From NCBI RefSeq assembly GCF_001936595.1, contig NZ_MLBG01000003.1, forward strand, positions 1 to 64,000: a DNA stretch of 64,000 bases, in the 5' to 3' direction. Each line of letters begins with the position of its first letter. The first letter of the stretch is position 1. Source of the DNA: Desulfovibrio sp. DV (GTDB lineage Bacteria > Desulfobacterota > Desulfovibrionia > Desulfovibrionales > Desulfovibrionaceae). The notes below the pieces were generated by a model that saw only the letters and a list, made by a program, of their open reading frames with translations, was not told where the DNA came from and did not search any database. Of the stretch, positions 1 to 8,255 are shown one piece after another. Made by a program: the position numbers and the translations under genes.

Positions 1-1313
1 ACCATCGCCTGCACGGCCTGGGAAACGAACATGGAAATCCACACACCCTCGGCCCGGCCCAGGAGGCTATGCCCCAGGTAGAGGGCCACCGGCAACCGCA
101 CAAGCCAGATGGAACCGCCGGTGACGAACATGGTGTAAAGCGTCGCCCCGGCCCCGGTCATGGCCCCGATGAGTATAAGGCCGGCCACGGTAAAGGGAAT
201 GGCCGCCACGTTATATCGCAGATAAGAAACGGCTTCGGCTGCAACCGCCGGGTCCGGGGACAGGAAGGCCGCGGCCTCGGGCAGAAACGGCCACAGAGCC
301 AGCCCCATGAGCGTGACGGCCACCACCCCGGCCACGGTGATGCGGTAGCCGACGCGCCGGGCGTCGTCGGGCCGGCCGGCCCCGATCAGGTTGCCGACCA
401 GTATCGAGGCCGTGAAATTGAAGGCCATGGGCGGCAGAAACAGGATCGATTCCAGGCGCATGCCGGCCGACATGCCGGCCAGGGCGGCCACGCTTCCGGT
501 CGGCAGGGAGCCGGTGATGGCAAACAGCACCAGATAGCCGGTGTGCCACACGATCTGCATCAGGCCCGACGGCCAGGCGACCTTGAACAGATAGGAACTG
601 GCGCAACGCACCCAGCGCCAGCACGGGAACTGGCGGCGCTCAAGCATCCCCAGCCGCAACAGGGCCGCGAAGTTGAAAAGCATCCCGGCCGTGACCGAGG
701 CAAAGGTGCTCCAGGCCACGCCGGCATAGCCGAAATCCGGCCACCCGAACGCCCCCAGGCCGAACCCGAAATCGCCCACGGCATTGAGCACGGCCGCCAG
801 CCCCCAGGCGAAAAGCGGCACCATGACCAGCCGGCGCGCCCGAAAAAGCGCATTGGCAATGATGAAAAACGACTGGATGGGCAACAAAAGCAGCAGCACG
901 GTGAGAAAATACCGGGCCGTCGGCAAAATCGGCTCCGGCACCTGGAGCAGGCGCAAGAACAGGTCGCGGGTGAACATCCCGCCGACCAGAATGACCAGCG
1001 AGGCGGCCACGCCGGCCAACAGGCACAGCCAGACATAGCGGTTGGCCCGGGCAAAGCGGCGCGCGCCCTCGGACTGGCTCACAGCGGCCACGGCCCCATT
1101 GGCCACGGCAGCGGCCAGCACCTGGAAAAAAAACATGGCCTGGGCCAGGACGCCGATCGCCGCCTGCGTCTCCCGATCAATGCGTCCGCCGACATACACG
1201 TCCACGAAACCGATGAGAAACGTCAAAAACATCATGAGGATCTGCGGCCAGGACAGGGACCAGATTTCGCGGAAACCCACCCCGGCGGCCAACAGTCCGT
1301 CCTTTTTTTGCAT
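1..1313 (-). CDS. MATE family multidrug/Na+-driven efflux transporter (3' end outside window)
   Basis: Translating the minus strand from the ATG at 1313 gives 437 residues with no stop before the window edge; the family is usually about 450 residues, so nearly all of it is here. The N-terminus has the MATE-typical stretch WPQILMMFLTFLIGFVDVYV, followed by regularly spaced hydrophobic helices across two related halves (the second near residues 240-437). MATE proteins export cationic drugs and metabolites through the inner membrane using a Na+ or H+ gradient; the substrate cannot be told. It diverges from the regulator at 1456 across a 142-bp gap. The plus-strand frame over the same bases is a shadow. 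The family is confident, the substrate unknown. Confidence 0.9.
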   Translation of the reverse strand, partial: MQKKDGLLAAGVGFREIWSLSWPQILMMFLTFLIGFVDVYVGGRIDRETQAAIGVLAQAMFFFQVLAAAVANGAVAAVSQSEGARRFARANRYVWLCLLAGVAASLVILVGGMFTRDLFLRLLQVPEPILPTARYFLTVLLLLLPIQSFFIIANALFRARRLVMVPLFAWGLAAVLNAVGDFGFGLGAFGWPDFGYAGVAWSTFASVTAGMLFNFAALLRLGMLERRQFPCWRWVRCASSYLFKVAWPSGLMQIVWHTGYLVLFAITGSLPTGSVAALAGMSAGMRLESILFLPPMAFNFTASILVGNLIGAGRPDDARRVGYRITVAGVVAVTLMGLALWPFLPEAAAFLSPDPAVAAEAVSYLRYNVAAIPFTVAGLILIGAMTGAGATLYTMFVTGGSIWLVRLPVALYLGHSLLGRAEGVWISMFVSQAVQAM

Positions 1314-1382
1314 CAATCCTCCACGACCAGAAACAAGGCGTCTGCCGCGATACGGGACGCCGGGACCGGGGTCAACTCCCCC

Positions 1383-1410
1383 TTGGCATTTGCGGCCCGC
1401 AAAGGATAAG
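1383..1410 (+). promoter_or_regulatory. Candidate sigma-70 promoter with palindromic operator in the spacer
   Basis: A TTGGCA -35-like box (1383-1388) is followed 16 bp later by a weak GATAAG -10-like box (1405-1410). The spacer is almost entirely a perfect palindrome, TTTGCGG-C-CCGCAAA (1389-1403). It points toward the ModE-like regulator and permease. A repressor bound here would block the polymerase, so autoregulation by the 1456 regulator is a natural guess; nothing in the sequence proves it. Confidence 0.4.
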
Positions 1411-1455
1411 ACATCGCCAGCAGGACGCCAGGGGGCTGGCTGCAATGGAGGGGCA

Positions 1456-1842
1456 ATGCGCAACATCAGGGCCGTACAACGGCTGCACCTGTGGCTTGAG
1501 ACCGGCGACGGCATGATGCTCGGCCTGGGCAGGATTCAGCTTCTGGAACTGGTCGAGGAACTCGGGTCGCTCAATAAGGCCGCAGCAGCCATGGGCATGT
1601 CCTACCGCGCCGCCTGGGGGCGCATGAAGCAGACCGAAACCGTGATCGGACAGCCGCTGGTCGAGCGCTCCGGGCCCAAAAAGGGCTTTCGCCTGACCCC
1701 CCTTGGCCACGACATCGTGCAGCTCTTTCGCACCTGGCACCGGGACGTGGAGACCTACGCCGTGGGCCGGGCCAAAGAACTTTTCCCCTGGGGCACCGAA
1801 CCGTTTGCCGAGGACAGGCCCAAGACTTCCTCGACAGGCTAG
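1456..1842 (+). CDS. ModE-like winged-helix regulator (N-terminal DNA-binding domain only)
   Basis: A 128-residue protein built around the LysR-type winged helix of ModE: GRIQLLELVEELGSLNKAAA, then the recognition-helix region with MSYRAAWGRMK, and GFRLTPLGHDIV in the wing. Full-length ModE continues into two TOBE/MOP molybdate-binding domains; here the protein stops about 40 residues after the winged helix, so direct molybdate sensing is unlikely unless through another partner. The ATG at 1456 has a GGAGGGG tract directly upstream. It ends 9 bp before the permease gene at 1852, which suggests co-transcription and control of that permease. The DNA-binding domain is clear, the ligand is not. 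Confidence 0.85.
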   Translation: MRNIRAVQRLHLWLETGDGMMLGLGRIQLLELVEELGSLNKAAAAMGMSYRAAWGRMKQTETVIGQPLVERSGPKKGFRLTPLGHDIVQLFRTWHRDVETYAVGRAKELFPWGTEPFAEDRPKTSSTG

Positions 1843-1851
1843 GAAGCTCCC

Positions 1852-3075
1852 GTGCTTTTCAGCCTTCGCATTGCGCTTAAAGCCCTGGCCACCCACAAGA
1901 TGCGCACGGTGCTGGCCATGCTGGGCGTCTTTTTGGGGGCGTTCGCCCTGACCGGCGTGCTGCACATCTCCCTGGCCATGGAGCAAAAGGCCGTCGAAGA
2001 GACGGAAAAGCTCGGCCCCAACCTGCTCATGGCCATGACCGGCAACATCCGCTTCCGCCGGGGCGACATCCGCCCGGACGCCGGCAACACCAATCTGAAG
2101 CTGCCAGACGCCGTGGCCCTCCTGCGCGGCCTGCCCTCGGCCGTGGACGGCGTGCCGTACCTGAGTTTTCCCATGCCCATCCGGTCGGCCAGCAAGAAGA
2201 TCATGTGCCAGGTGGTGGCCACTTGGCCGGCCTATCCGTCGATTCGGGGCAACACGCCGCAATACGGACGTTTTTTCGACCAATCCGAAGAAGACGACAA
2301 GGCCCTGGTCTGCGCCCTGGGACCGGCCATCGCCAGCCGGCTGTTCGGGACGGCCGAGGCGGCTGTGGGCCAATCGGTCTTCATCTACCGGGCCCGGCTG
2401 CAGGTTGTTGGCGTCATGGAGGAAAAAGGCTCGGACATCTCCGGGGCCAACCAGGACGAACAGGTGTTCGTGCCGCTTTCCACCTACATGCGGCGCATGT
2501 CGAACAAGAATTACATCCACGGCGTGTATCTGCGGCTGGCTGACGGTGCGGATTTCGACGCCGCCCGGGAGGCTGCGGCCAGCATCCTGCGCCGGCGCCA
2601 TGAGATCAAGACCGACAAGGGACAGGCCGACGACTTCAAGGTGCTCACCGGCAAGGACACCATGAACCTCAAGCAGCAGGCCCTTGATCTGGTGCAGACG
2701 CTGGGGTTTATCAGCTCGTCGCTGTCCTTTGGCATCGGGGGCCTGGGCATCCTGTCGATCATGATCCTGCTGGTGCGGTCCAGACGGCTGGAAATCGGCA
2801 TCCGGCGGGCGGTCGGGGCCAGACGGGGGGATATCATCCGCCAGTTTCTCATCGAATCCGGCCTGATGGCCACGGTTGGCGGAGCCGCCGGCACGGCTGC
2901 GGCCCTGGCCGTGCTGCTGGTGGTCTACAGGCTGGGCGAATTTCCGAGCGTCTTTAACCCGATACTGATCGGCGGCGCCCTGGCCGGGTCGGCCGTGCTC
3001 GGCATCCTGGCCGGCGCCTACCCGGCCTGGCAGGCGGCCAATGTCGAGGTGTTAAGCGTGCTGCGGGACGAGTGA
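1852..3075 (+). CDS. FtsX/MacB-type ABC transporter permease
   Basis: 407 residues with MacB permease architecture: one N-terminal transmembrane helix (about residues 20-42, after the family-typical KMRTVLAMLGVFLGAF), a large periplasmic domain (about 45-275), then three C-terminal helices (about 280-305, 330-355, 370-392) preceded by the coupling segment RSRRLEIGIRRAVGARRGDI that docks on the ATPase. MacB-type proteins work as mechanotransmitters that drive periplasmic substrates toward an outer-membrane channel. No ATPase or membrane-fusion partner is next to it, so it must use one encoded elsewhere. The start is a GTG at 1852, chosen for frame and spacing after the regulator. The following gene is convergent. 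Confidence 0.88.
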   Translation: MLFSLRIALKALATHKMRTVLAMLGVFLGAFALTGVLHISLAMEQKAVEETEKLGPNLLMAMTGNIRFRRGDIRPDAGNTNLKLPDAVALLRGLPSAVDGVPYLSFPMPIRSASKKIMCQVVATWPAYPSIRGNTPQYGRFFDQSEEDDKALVCALGPAIASRLFGTAEAAVGQSVFIYRARLQVVGVMEEKGSDISGANQDEQVFVPLSTYMRRMSNKNYIHGVYLRLADGADFDAAREAAASILRRRHEIKTDKGQADDFKVLTGKDTMNLKQQALDLVQTLGFISSSLSFGIGGLGILSIMILLVRSRRLEIGIRRAVGARRGDIIRQFLIESGLMATVGGAAGTAAALAVLLVVYRLGEFPSVFNPILIGGALAGSAVLGILAGAYPAWQAANVEVLSVLRDE

Positions 3076-3079
3076 GGGG

Positions 3080-4264
3080 TTAGCGCCCCGTGACAAACCC
3101 CATTTCGCGCTCGGCAATGGCGGCCCAGTCAAAGGTGGCGGCGCGCTCCCGGGCGGTAGCCACGGCGCGTTCCCGCCGGGCCGGATCGTCCAGCAGGGCC
3201 AGCACCTCGGCGGCAAAGGTCGCTTCGTCCTCAAGGGCGGTCTTGACCATGCCGGTGGGGAAAATCTCTTTGTAAATCGGCAGGTCATAGGCCACGACCG
3301 GCAGCCCGCTGGCCATGGCCTCCACCGCCACCTGCCCAAAGCTCTCGTAGTGGCTCGGCATCAGAAAACAGCCGGCAGCCTTTAAAAGCCGCACCTTGTC
3401 CTCGCCCTGGCGAAACCCGAGCAGATCGACGGTGCCGGTCAGGCCGGCTGCGGCCACTTCCTGCTTGAGCTTGCCAAACCACCAGTCGCTGCCGCCGCCG
3501 ATGATGCCAAGACGGCTGCCCGGACGCACTGCGCACACCCGCTTCCAGATGCGCACGAGATCATACAGGCCCTTTTGCGGATGCAGCCGGCCCAAAAAAA
3601 TGCCGTCATAGACGGGGGTATCCGCCACCGGCGCAACACCGTCGAAAAAGGCCATGTCCACGCCCATGGTCACCACATGGACCCGCTGCGCCTCGGCTCC
3701 CATGGCAATCAGCGAATCCTTGTCCAGGGAATTGAGCACGAGCAGGGTGGCCCCGAAACGCTTGGCCAGCCACACGCTCGCCCACTGGGCCAGATAATAG
3801 AGCACGCCGCGAATCGAAGGCAGCTTCCACTTGCCGCCAAACACATTCTCATAGCCCTTAAACGGGTTGGGGGCGATCAAGAACACGCACACCACCAGCC
3901 GCGCGGTCGGATTTTTCCAGCGGCACAACAAGGCCGGCAGCAGATCGAACAGGAAATCCGACGGCGCATAGACCGCGTCCACACCCTTGGGATAACGGGC
4001 GAACGGACAGGTCAGGATGCGCCACAGGTACACGGCCAGCACGTTCCACAAGCGGTCCGATTCACTCGTAAACGGCTCCCAATGCACCTGCCAGGTGGCG
4101 GTCACGCCCTGGGACTCAAGCACGCCGATCTCGCGCCGGGGCAGCAGCATCTGAAGCTCCACGCCCTGCGCCAGCCAGCGCCTGGCTATCTCGGCAAACC
4201 GAACCTCGCTGCCGTCCCGATTCTTCGTATTCACCCGCCCCATCGCCGGCACGAATATACGCAT
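3080..4264 (-). CDS. GT4-type glycosyltransferase (GT-B fold)
   Basis: 394 residues with two Rossmann-like halves. The N-terminal acceptor half carries NRDGSEVRFAEIARRWLAQG. The C-terminal donor half shows FLGRLHPQKGLYDLVRIW and the GT4 signature with the conserved E-x7-E pattern in MPSHYESFGQVAVEAMASG and PVVAYDLPI. Such retaining enzymes transfer a sugar from a nucleotide donor at the cytoplasmic face, usually in LPS, exopolysaccharide or glycolipid assembly. The ATG at 4264 is preceded by AAGGA. It lies downstream of the 4869-12827 glycan operon on the same strand but is separated by 600 bp of hairpin-rich DNA, so it may be transcribed separately. Donor and acceptor are unknown. Confidence 0.9.
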   Translation of the reverse strand: MRIFVPAMGRVNTKNRDGSEVRFAEIARRWLAQGVELQMLLPRREIGVLESQGVTATWQVHWEPFTSESDRLWNVLAVYLWRILTCPFARYPKGVDAVYAPSDFLFDLLPALLCRWKNPTARLVVCVFLIAPNPFKGYENVFGGKWKLPSIRGVLYYLAQWASVWLAKRFGATLLVLNSLDKDSLIAMGAEAQRVHVVTMGVDMAFFDGVAPVADTPVYDGIFLGRLHPQKGLYDLVRIWKRVCAVRPGSRLGIIGGGSDWWFGKLKQEVAAAGLTGTVDLLGFRQGEDKVRLLKAAGCFLMPSHYESFGQVAVEAMASGLPVVAYDLPIYKEIFPTGMVKTALEDEATFAAEVLALLDDPARRERAVATARERAATFDWAAIAEREMGFVTGR

Positions 4265-4301
4265 AGAGGAGTCCTTATTGATGGTGGAGAAGGAGGAAGA
4301 C

Positions 4302-4348
4302 CTGGGGGAGGGAACCCCTTTTTGGGAAAAAGGGGTTCCCTCCCCCAG
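4302..4348. repeat. Perfect 22-bp inverted repeat with 3-nt loop
   Basis: The arms at 4302-4323 and 4327-4348 are exact reverse complements around a GGG loop, a very stable hairpin rich in GGGGGAGGG/CCCTCCCCC. A sequence ending in AAAACTTTTAAAGGGG follows at 4365-4380 and recurs in other intergenic elements of this window. The site is in the 604-bp gap between two minus-strand glycosyltransferase genes and could end or attenuate transcription between them. I treat it as a variant of the dispersed hairpin family. Confidence 0.8.
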
Positions 4349-4620
4349 ACCCCCACCCTCCCCAAAAACTTTTAAAGGGGGTTACGGGAAAAGGATCTGT
4401 TGCCTGCAAAACTGCCCAGGCCGGGGCAACACACTCTTTTCAAAATACAGTCATCTAGTCGAGGCTGTTGCAGCCAAAACACGCCGGCTGCACCTGTGAA
4501 ATGCTGCTTTCACTTTCTGCGGTGCAAAAACCGCTTCGAGCCCTGCCCCCGCCGCGGGCAACCCTATCCGATCGCTCCGGCTCCAAGCCCCTTCGGCCCC
4601 GCTTCGGGGCCGTGGCGAGT

Positions 4621-4690
4621 TGGGGGCGGCATTTGGGCCGATGAGCCTGCCGCGCCAGCGGCGGCAGCATCGGCCCAAATGCCGCCCCCA
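4621..4690. repeat. Long structured inverted repeat (23-bp perfect arms)
   Basis: The arms 4621-4643 and 4668-4690 are perfectly complementary (outer sequence TGGGGGCGGCATTTGGGC). The 24-nt loop itself holds a second 7-bp stem (4647-4653 with 4661-4667). A smaller GGCCCC/GGGGCC hairpin sits just before it near 4598-4613. Read on the minus strand this lies about 180 nt past the stop of the 4869-6041 glycosyltransferase. No other copy was seen in the window. It may be a transcription end, an RNA stability element, or the relic of a mobile element. Confidence 0.75.
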
Positions 4691-4756
4691 TCTTCGACGG
4701 CTTCCCGCCGCCGTCTCTCTCCCAACCGCTTCCCGCATCACCGCCCGCCCAGGCGG

Positions 4757-4866
4757 GGGGTCCGGGGGGATCATCCCCCCGGCGGGTGCAGGGCAGCGCC
4801 CTGCCGGGGTCGTGGGGCAGCGCCCCAGCGGGGTCCGGGGCAGCGCCCCGCTCTTCGCTCTTCCCC
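4757..4866 (-). repeat. Dispersed intergenic hairpin element, copy 1
   Basis: The core palindrome CCGGGGGGAT-C-ATCCCCCCGG is at 4762-4782, followed by three more small GC hairpins of the GGGGCAGCGCCCC type. It begins right after the stop codon of the minus-strand glycosyltransferase at 4869 and is oriented with that gene, like most other copies. Confidence 0.8.
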
Positions 4867-4868
4867 GC

Positions 4869-6041
4869 TTATTCCCCCAACGTCTTCTCGTAGACCGCTT
4901 CCAGGCGGGCGGCCACGGCGGGCCAGTTGAGTTCTTCGGCAATGAGCCGTCTGGCGTTGTCGCGTTTGCGGTCGCGGCCGGCCTCGTCGGTCAGGGCGTG
5001 GACAATGGCCCGGCCGAAGGCGGCGGTGTTACCGACGGGGGCGGTATAGCCGCAGTCGTGGGCTTCCATGATGCGTTTGATTTCGCCCACGGCGTTGGAG
5101 ACGACGGGCACGCCCGAGGCCAGATAGTCGCCGAAACGGATGGGGAAGCGGGCTTTTTCGATGGGATCGTCATCCATGGGGAGGAGCAATGCATCGGAGG
5201 CGGCCAGATAGCGCGGCACGTCGGTGGGCGGTTTTTCGCCGATTTGGACGATATCCGGGGCAAAGCGTTCCTCGTAGGGCTTCATGCGGGCCTTGAACTC
5301 GTCGGAGATGTGCATTTTGCCGAGGAACAGGAGCTTGACGCCGGGCACGGCCTCGCGGGCGACGGCGTAGGCGTCGAGGAGCGCAAAAAGCGATTCGGTA
5401 TAGGTGTGGCCCATGGACAGCAGCACCTTGTCGTCGGGGGCAAGTCCCAGGGCGGCCCGAGCGGCCTGCTTGTCGGGCATATCGAGCCGGACGGTCGGGC
5501 AATTGGGGATGTAGTGGATTTTATCGTCGGGCAGACCGGCGGTGCGAAACTTCTGGATGAGGATTTCGCTGGCGGCGGTGGCCTGATCGGCCAGACGCGG
5601 CAGGTGGTCCTCGGTGAAATTGTAGAGCAGGCGCACGGGGCCGGGGTGCTGGTCAATAAAGCCGCCTTTCCACATGTCGTCGTGGTCGAGGACGATCTTG
5701 ACCTTGGGCTTTAAAATGCTGGTCACCAGCGTCGGAAAGCTGATGGGATGCAGCGGAAAGGCGAAGGAATGCAGAATATCCATGGGCGTGCGCAGGCACT
5801 CGTGGGTATTGAGCAGCATCCGCAGGGTATGGCCGGTGTGGTAGGTGGCGACGTTGACGCGGGGGAGAAAGCGGATGCGAAGTCCCCCTTCCTTGCGCTC
5901 GGTGGTGCGAAGCGTTGCTTCGCGCGAGGCGCACACCAGGGTCACGTTGTGGCCGCGATCGGCCAGATGGCGGCCCAGGTGGTAGCAACGAAAGTAGGTG
6001 CCGTAGCGTTCCGGATTGTGATTTAAAAACAGTATATTCAT
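4869..6041 (-). CDS. GT4-type glycosyltransferase, last gene of the lipid-linked glycan operon
   Basis: 390 residues. The N-terminus NILFLNHNPERYGTYFRCYH is typical of a GT-B acceptor domain. The donor half contains LLSMGHTYTESLF, then DALLLPMDDDPIEKARFPIR and FGDYLASGVPVVSNAVGEIK, where the GT4 E-x7-E pattern is loose (the second acidic position is replaced), so donor binding may differ from classic GT4 enzymes. The ATG at 6041 follows the stop of the radical SAM-SDR gene (6042-6044) with no gap, so the two are translationally coupled. Context suggests it adds or transfers a sugar in the same pathway as the DprE2-like and UbiA-like enzymes. Substrates are unknown. Confidence 0.88.
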   Translation of the reverse strand: MNILFLNHNPERYGTYFRCYHLGRHLADRGHNVTLVCASREATLRTTERKEGGLRIRFLPRVNVATYHTGHTLRMLLNTHECLRTPMDILHSFAFPLHPISFPTLVTSILKPKVKIVLDHDDMWKGGFIDQHPGPVRLLYNFTEDHLPRLADQATAASEILIQKFRTAGLPDDKIHYIPNCPTVRLDMPDKQAARAALGLAPDDKVLLSMGHTYTESLFALLDAYAVAREAVPGVKLLFLGKMHISDEFKARMKPYEERFAPDIVQIGEKPPTDVPRYLAASDALLLPMDDDPIEKARFPIRFGDYLASGVPVVSNAVGEIKRIMEAHDCGYTAPVGNTAAFGRAIVHALTDEAGRDRKRDNARRLIAEELNWPAVAARLEAVYEKTLGE

Positions 6042-8255
6042 TTAGAGATTCGTTTTGACGAAGAGTTTTTCCGGGAGCGCCCGCACGACTGTCATGATGG
6101 GTCGCCAGAACCAGGGAGTGTAGAGGATGGACTTCTTGTCGTGGATGGCCTTGTGGATATCGGCAGCCACCCGGTCGGGGGTGGCGGTCAAGCGGGCCGG
6201 AGTCGGGGCGGCAGCGGTCATGCGGGTCTTGGTCCAGCCGGGCAGCACGGTCAGGACCTCGACGCCGGTGCCGGCGAGGCGGTGGCGCAGTCCGGCCAGG
6301 GCCACGGTGAGGCCGGCCTTGGCCGCGCCGTAGATGTAGTTGCTCTTGCGGCCGCGTTCGCCGGCCGGGGAGGACAGGCCCACGATGGTGCCGTGCCCGC
6401 GCCGGGTGAAGCGGTCGGCAATGATTTCAAGGAGCGACAGGGCGGCGGTGAAGTTGGTGTCAATGACGGTGCGGGCGGCGGCAAAGTCGCTCTGGCCGGC
6501 CTTCTGGTCGCCAAGCAGGCCAAAGGCGATGACAACGACGTCGGGCATGGGGTCCAAGGCATCGAAGAAGGTGGCGTGGCTGGCGAAATCCAGGGCGTCA
6601 AAAGACCACACGGCCACGGTGGCGTCACTGTCCTTGGCGATTTCCCTGGCAGCGGCGTGCAGGCGCTCCTGATCGCGCGAGGCCAGGACGAGGTTGGCCG
6701 TATCCTTGGCGATGAACTGCCGGGCCAGGGCCTGGGCGATGTCCGAACCGGCCCCGAGGATGCAGACGGTTGGCGGCGTCCCGTCCGGGGTCAGGCCCTT
6801 GGGCCGTTTGGGCGGCAGCAGGGTGTTTTTGAGCAGGCGCAGGCCGAACCGGGCATAGTTGGCCAGGATTTTGGGGTTGCCGCCGGCTTGGAGCAGCTTG
6901 CGGCCGATGTAGGACGGGCGCAGGTGGAAATCGAGCAGCGTTTTTTTGCGAAAGGCCTCGATTTCCTCCATGGACAGGGTGGCCGTGCCCACGGTCGGGG
7001 CATTGAAATAATCCTTGCCGAGGACCGAACCGGGGAGCAGGCCCTCCTCCCGGGCGATTTCGTTTAAGCGCGTGCCATAATAGGGAATGGCGATGTGTAG
7101 CTCGAGGAAATCGTTGTCCAGTTCGAAGATATGCCGACGCGTGGCTTCGAGGTGCTCGCGGCTTTCCCAGGGCAGGCCGATGAGGAAAAAGCCGAAGGTC
7201 AAAAGCCCGGCTTCCTTGGCCCACCGGGTGGCCTGGATGTTGTCGTTGATTGTTGTGTTCTTGTGGATGCGGGTCAGGGTCTCGGGGCTGCCGGACTCGT
7301 AGCCAAAGGCCACCAGCCAGCAGCCGGCCTTTTTCATGAGGACGAGCGTGTCGGCATCCAGCGGCTTGACCTTGGAGTTGGCCACCCAGCGGATCTTGCC
7401 GCCAAGGGGGGAATCAAGGATGGCCTGGCACACGGCCTTGGTCCAGGCCGGGTCGAAGGTGAAGGTGTCGGACTTGAAGAAAAAATCGCGGATGCCGTGG
7501 TTGTCGTAGCAGTCGGCCAGCTCGGCCAGAATGTTTTCCGGGGAGCGTAGGCGCAGCTTCTTGCCGGAAATCTTCGGGGTCATACAAAAGATGCAGGCCG
7601 AGGGGCAGCCGCGCGAGGTGGCAATGGTGGCCTGGGGTTCGCCGGTGTCCGGACGGGCATAGAGGGCGTTTTTAATGAGGCTTCTGTCCGGAAAAGGCAG
7701 GCTGTCGAGGTCGGTCTCCCAGGAGGCGAAATCGGTCTTGGCCCAGCCGTCGCCATCCCGGTAGAGGATGCCGCGAATGGCCGGCACGGCGGCCGGATCG
7801 TCAAAATGGGCCTTGGCCAGCCGGCCGACGATGAAATCCGACTCCAGGCCGATCAGGTAGGTGACGTCGGCGAGGTCGAGCTGGGCCAAAAGGGCCGGCG
7901 CGGGATCGAAAAAGATCGCGCCCTTGAGCATGACCATAAGCTCCGGCTTTCTGGCCTTTAAGGCCCGCACCAGGACGAGATCGTTAAAGATCGTGGAGTT
8001 GGTGATGCTGACGAAGATGCCGTCCGGGTTTTCCCGGTCAAAATCGGCCAGGAGATCGTCCGGGGCGCAGCGCTCGGTCTGGTAGTCGCGCAAAAAGACG
8101 GCAAAGCCTTCTTTCTGAAGCGTGGCGGCGGCATAGCCCAGGTCGTTGGGGGCGCGCATGGACGTGGCCGTGGACTGTTCCACGTTGCCCTGGGAACGGT
8201 CCTCGCCGCGCTGGTAAAACCGCCCGGGCGGATAGAACAGCATGATTTTCTTCAT
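6042..8255 (-). CDS. Radical SAM (B12-binding-type) protein fused to a DprE2-like SDR reductase
   Basis: 737 residues from the ATG at 8255. Residues about 1-160 form a Rossmann-like domain as in B12-binding radical SAM proteins, but without the DxHxxG cobalamin motif. Residues about 205-430 are the radical SAM core, with the cluster motif CPSACIFC (Cys217, 221, 224). After a linker, residues 495-737 are a complete short-chain dehydrogenase: GAGSDIAQ at 501-508 for the dinucleotide, Ser628/629, and Tyr642/Lys646 of YxxxK. Phrases such as FDALD, AFGLLGD and GERGRKSNYIYGAAKAG match what I know of mycobacterial DprE2, which reduces the 2-keto intermediate to decaprenylphosphoryl-arabinose. The start overlaps the UbiA-like stop by 4 bp. 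The fusion is certain from the continuous frame; the radical SAM reaction is unknown. Confidence 0.9.
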   Translation of the reverse strand: MKKIMLFYPPGRFYQRGEDRSQGNVEQSTATSMRAPNDLGYAAATLQKEGFAVFLRDYQTERCAPDDLLADFDRENPDGIFVSITNSTIFNDLVLVRALKARKPELMVMLKGAIFFDPAPALLAQLDLADVTYLIGLESDFIVGRLAKAHFDDPAAVPAIRGILYRDGDGWAKTDFASWETDLDSLPFPDRSLIKNALYARPDTGEPQATIATSRGCPSACIFCMTPKISGKKLRLRSPENILAELADCYDNHGIRDFFFKSDTFTFDPAWTKAVCQAILDSPLGGKIRWVANSKVKPLDADTLVLMKKAGCWLVAFGYESGSPETLTRIHKNTTINDNIQATRWAKEAGLLTFGFFLIGLPWESREHLEATRRHIFELDNDFLELHIAIPYYGTRLNEIAREEGLLPGSVLGKDYFNAPTVGTATLSMEEIEAFRKKTLLDFHLRPSYIGRKLLQAGGNPKILANYARFGLRLLKNTLLPPKRPKGLTPDGTPPTVCILGAGSDIAQALARQFIAKDTANLVLASRDQERLHAAAREIAKDSDATVAVWSFDALDFASHATFFDALDPMPDVVVIAFGLLGDQKAGQSDFAAARTVIDTNFTAALSLLEIIADRFTRRGHGTIVGLSSPAGERGRKSNYIYGAAKAGLTVALAGLRHRLAGTGVEVLTVLPGWTKTRMTAAAPTPARLTATPDRVAADIHKAIHDKKSILYTPWFWRPIMTVVRALPEKLFVKTNL

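Noticed and set aside
69-1409. Long plus-strand reading frame over the MATE gene
   Set aside because: Composition is Gly/His/Gln/Arg-rich without domains; it is the antisense shadow of a clear MATE protein.
4620-5714. 364-residue plus-strand frame opposite a glycosyltransferase
   Set aside because: Low-complexity Gly/Val-rich translation and the minus-strand GT4 motifs show it is a shadow.
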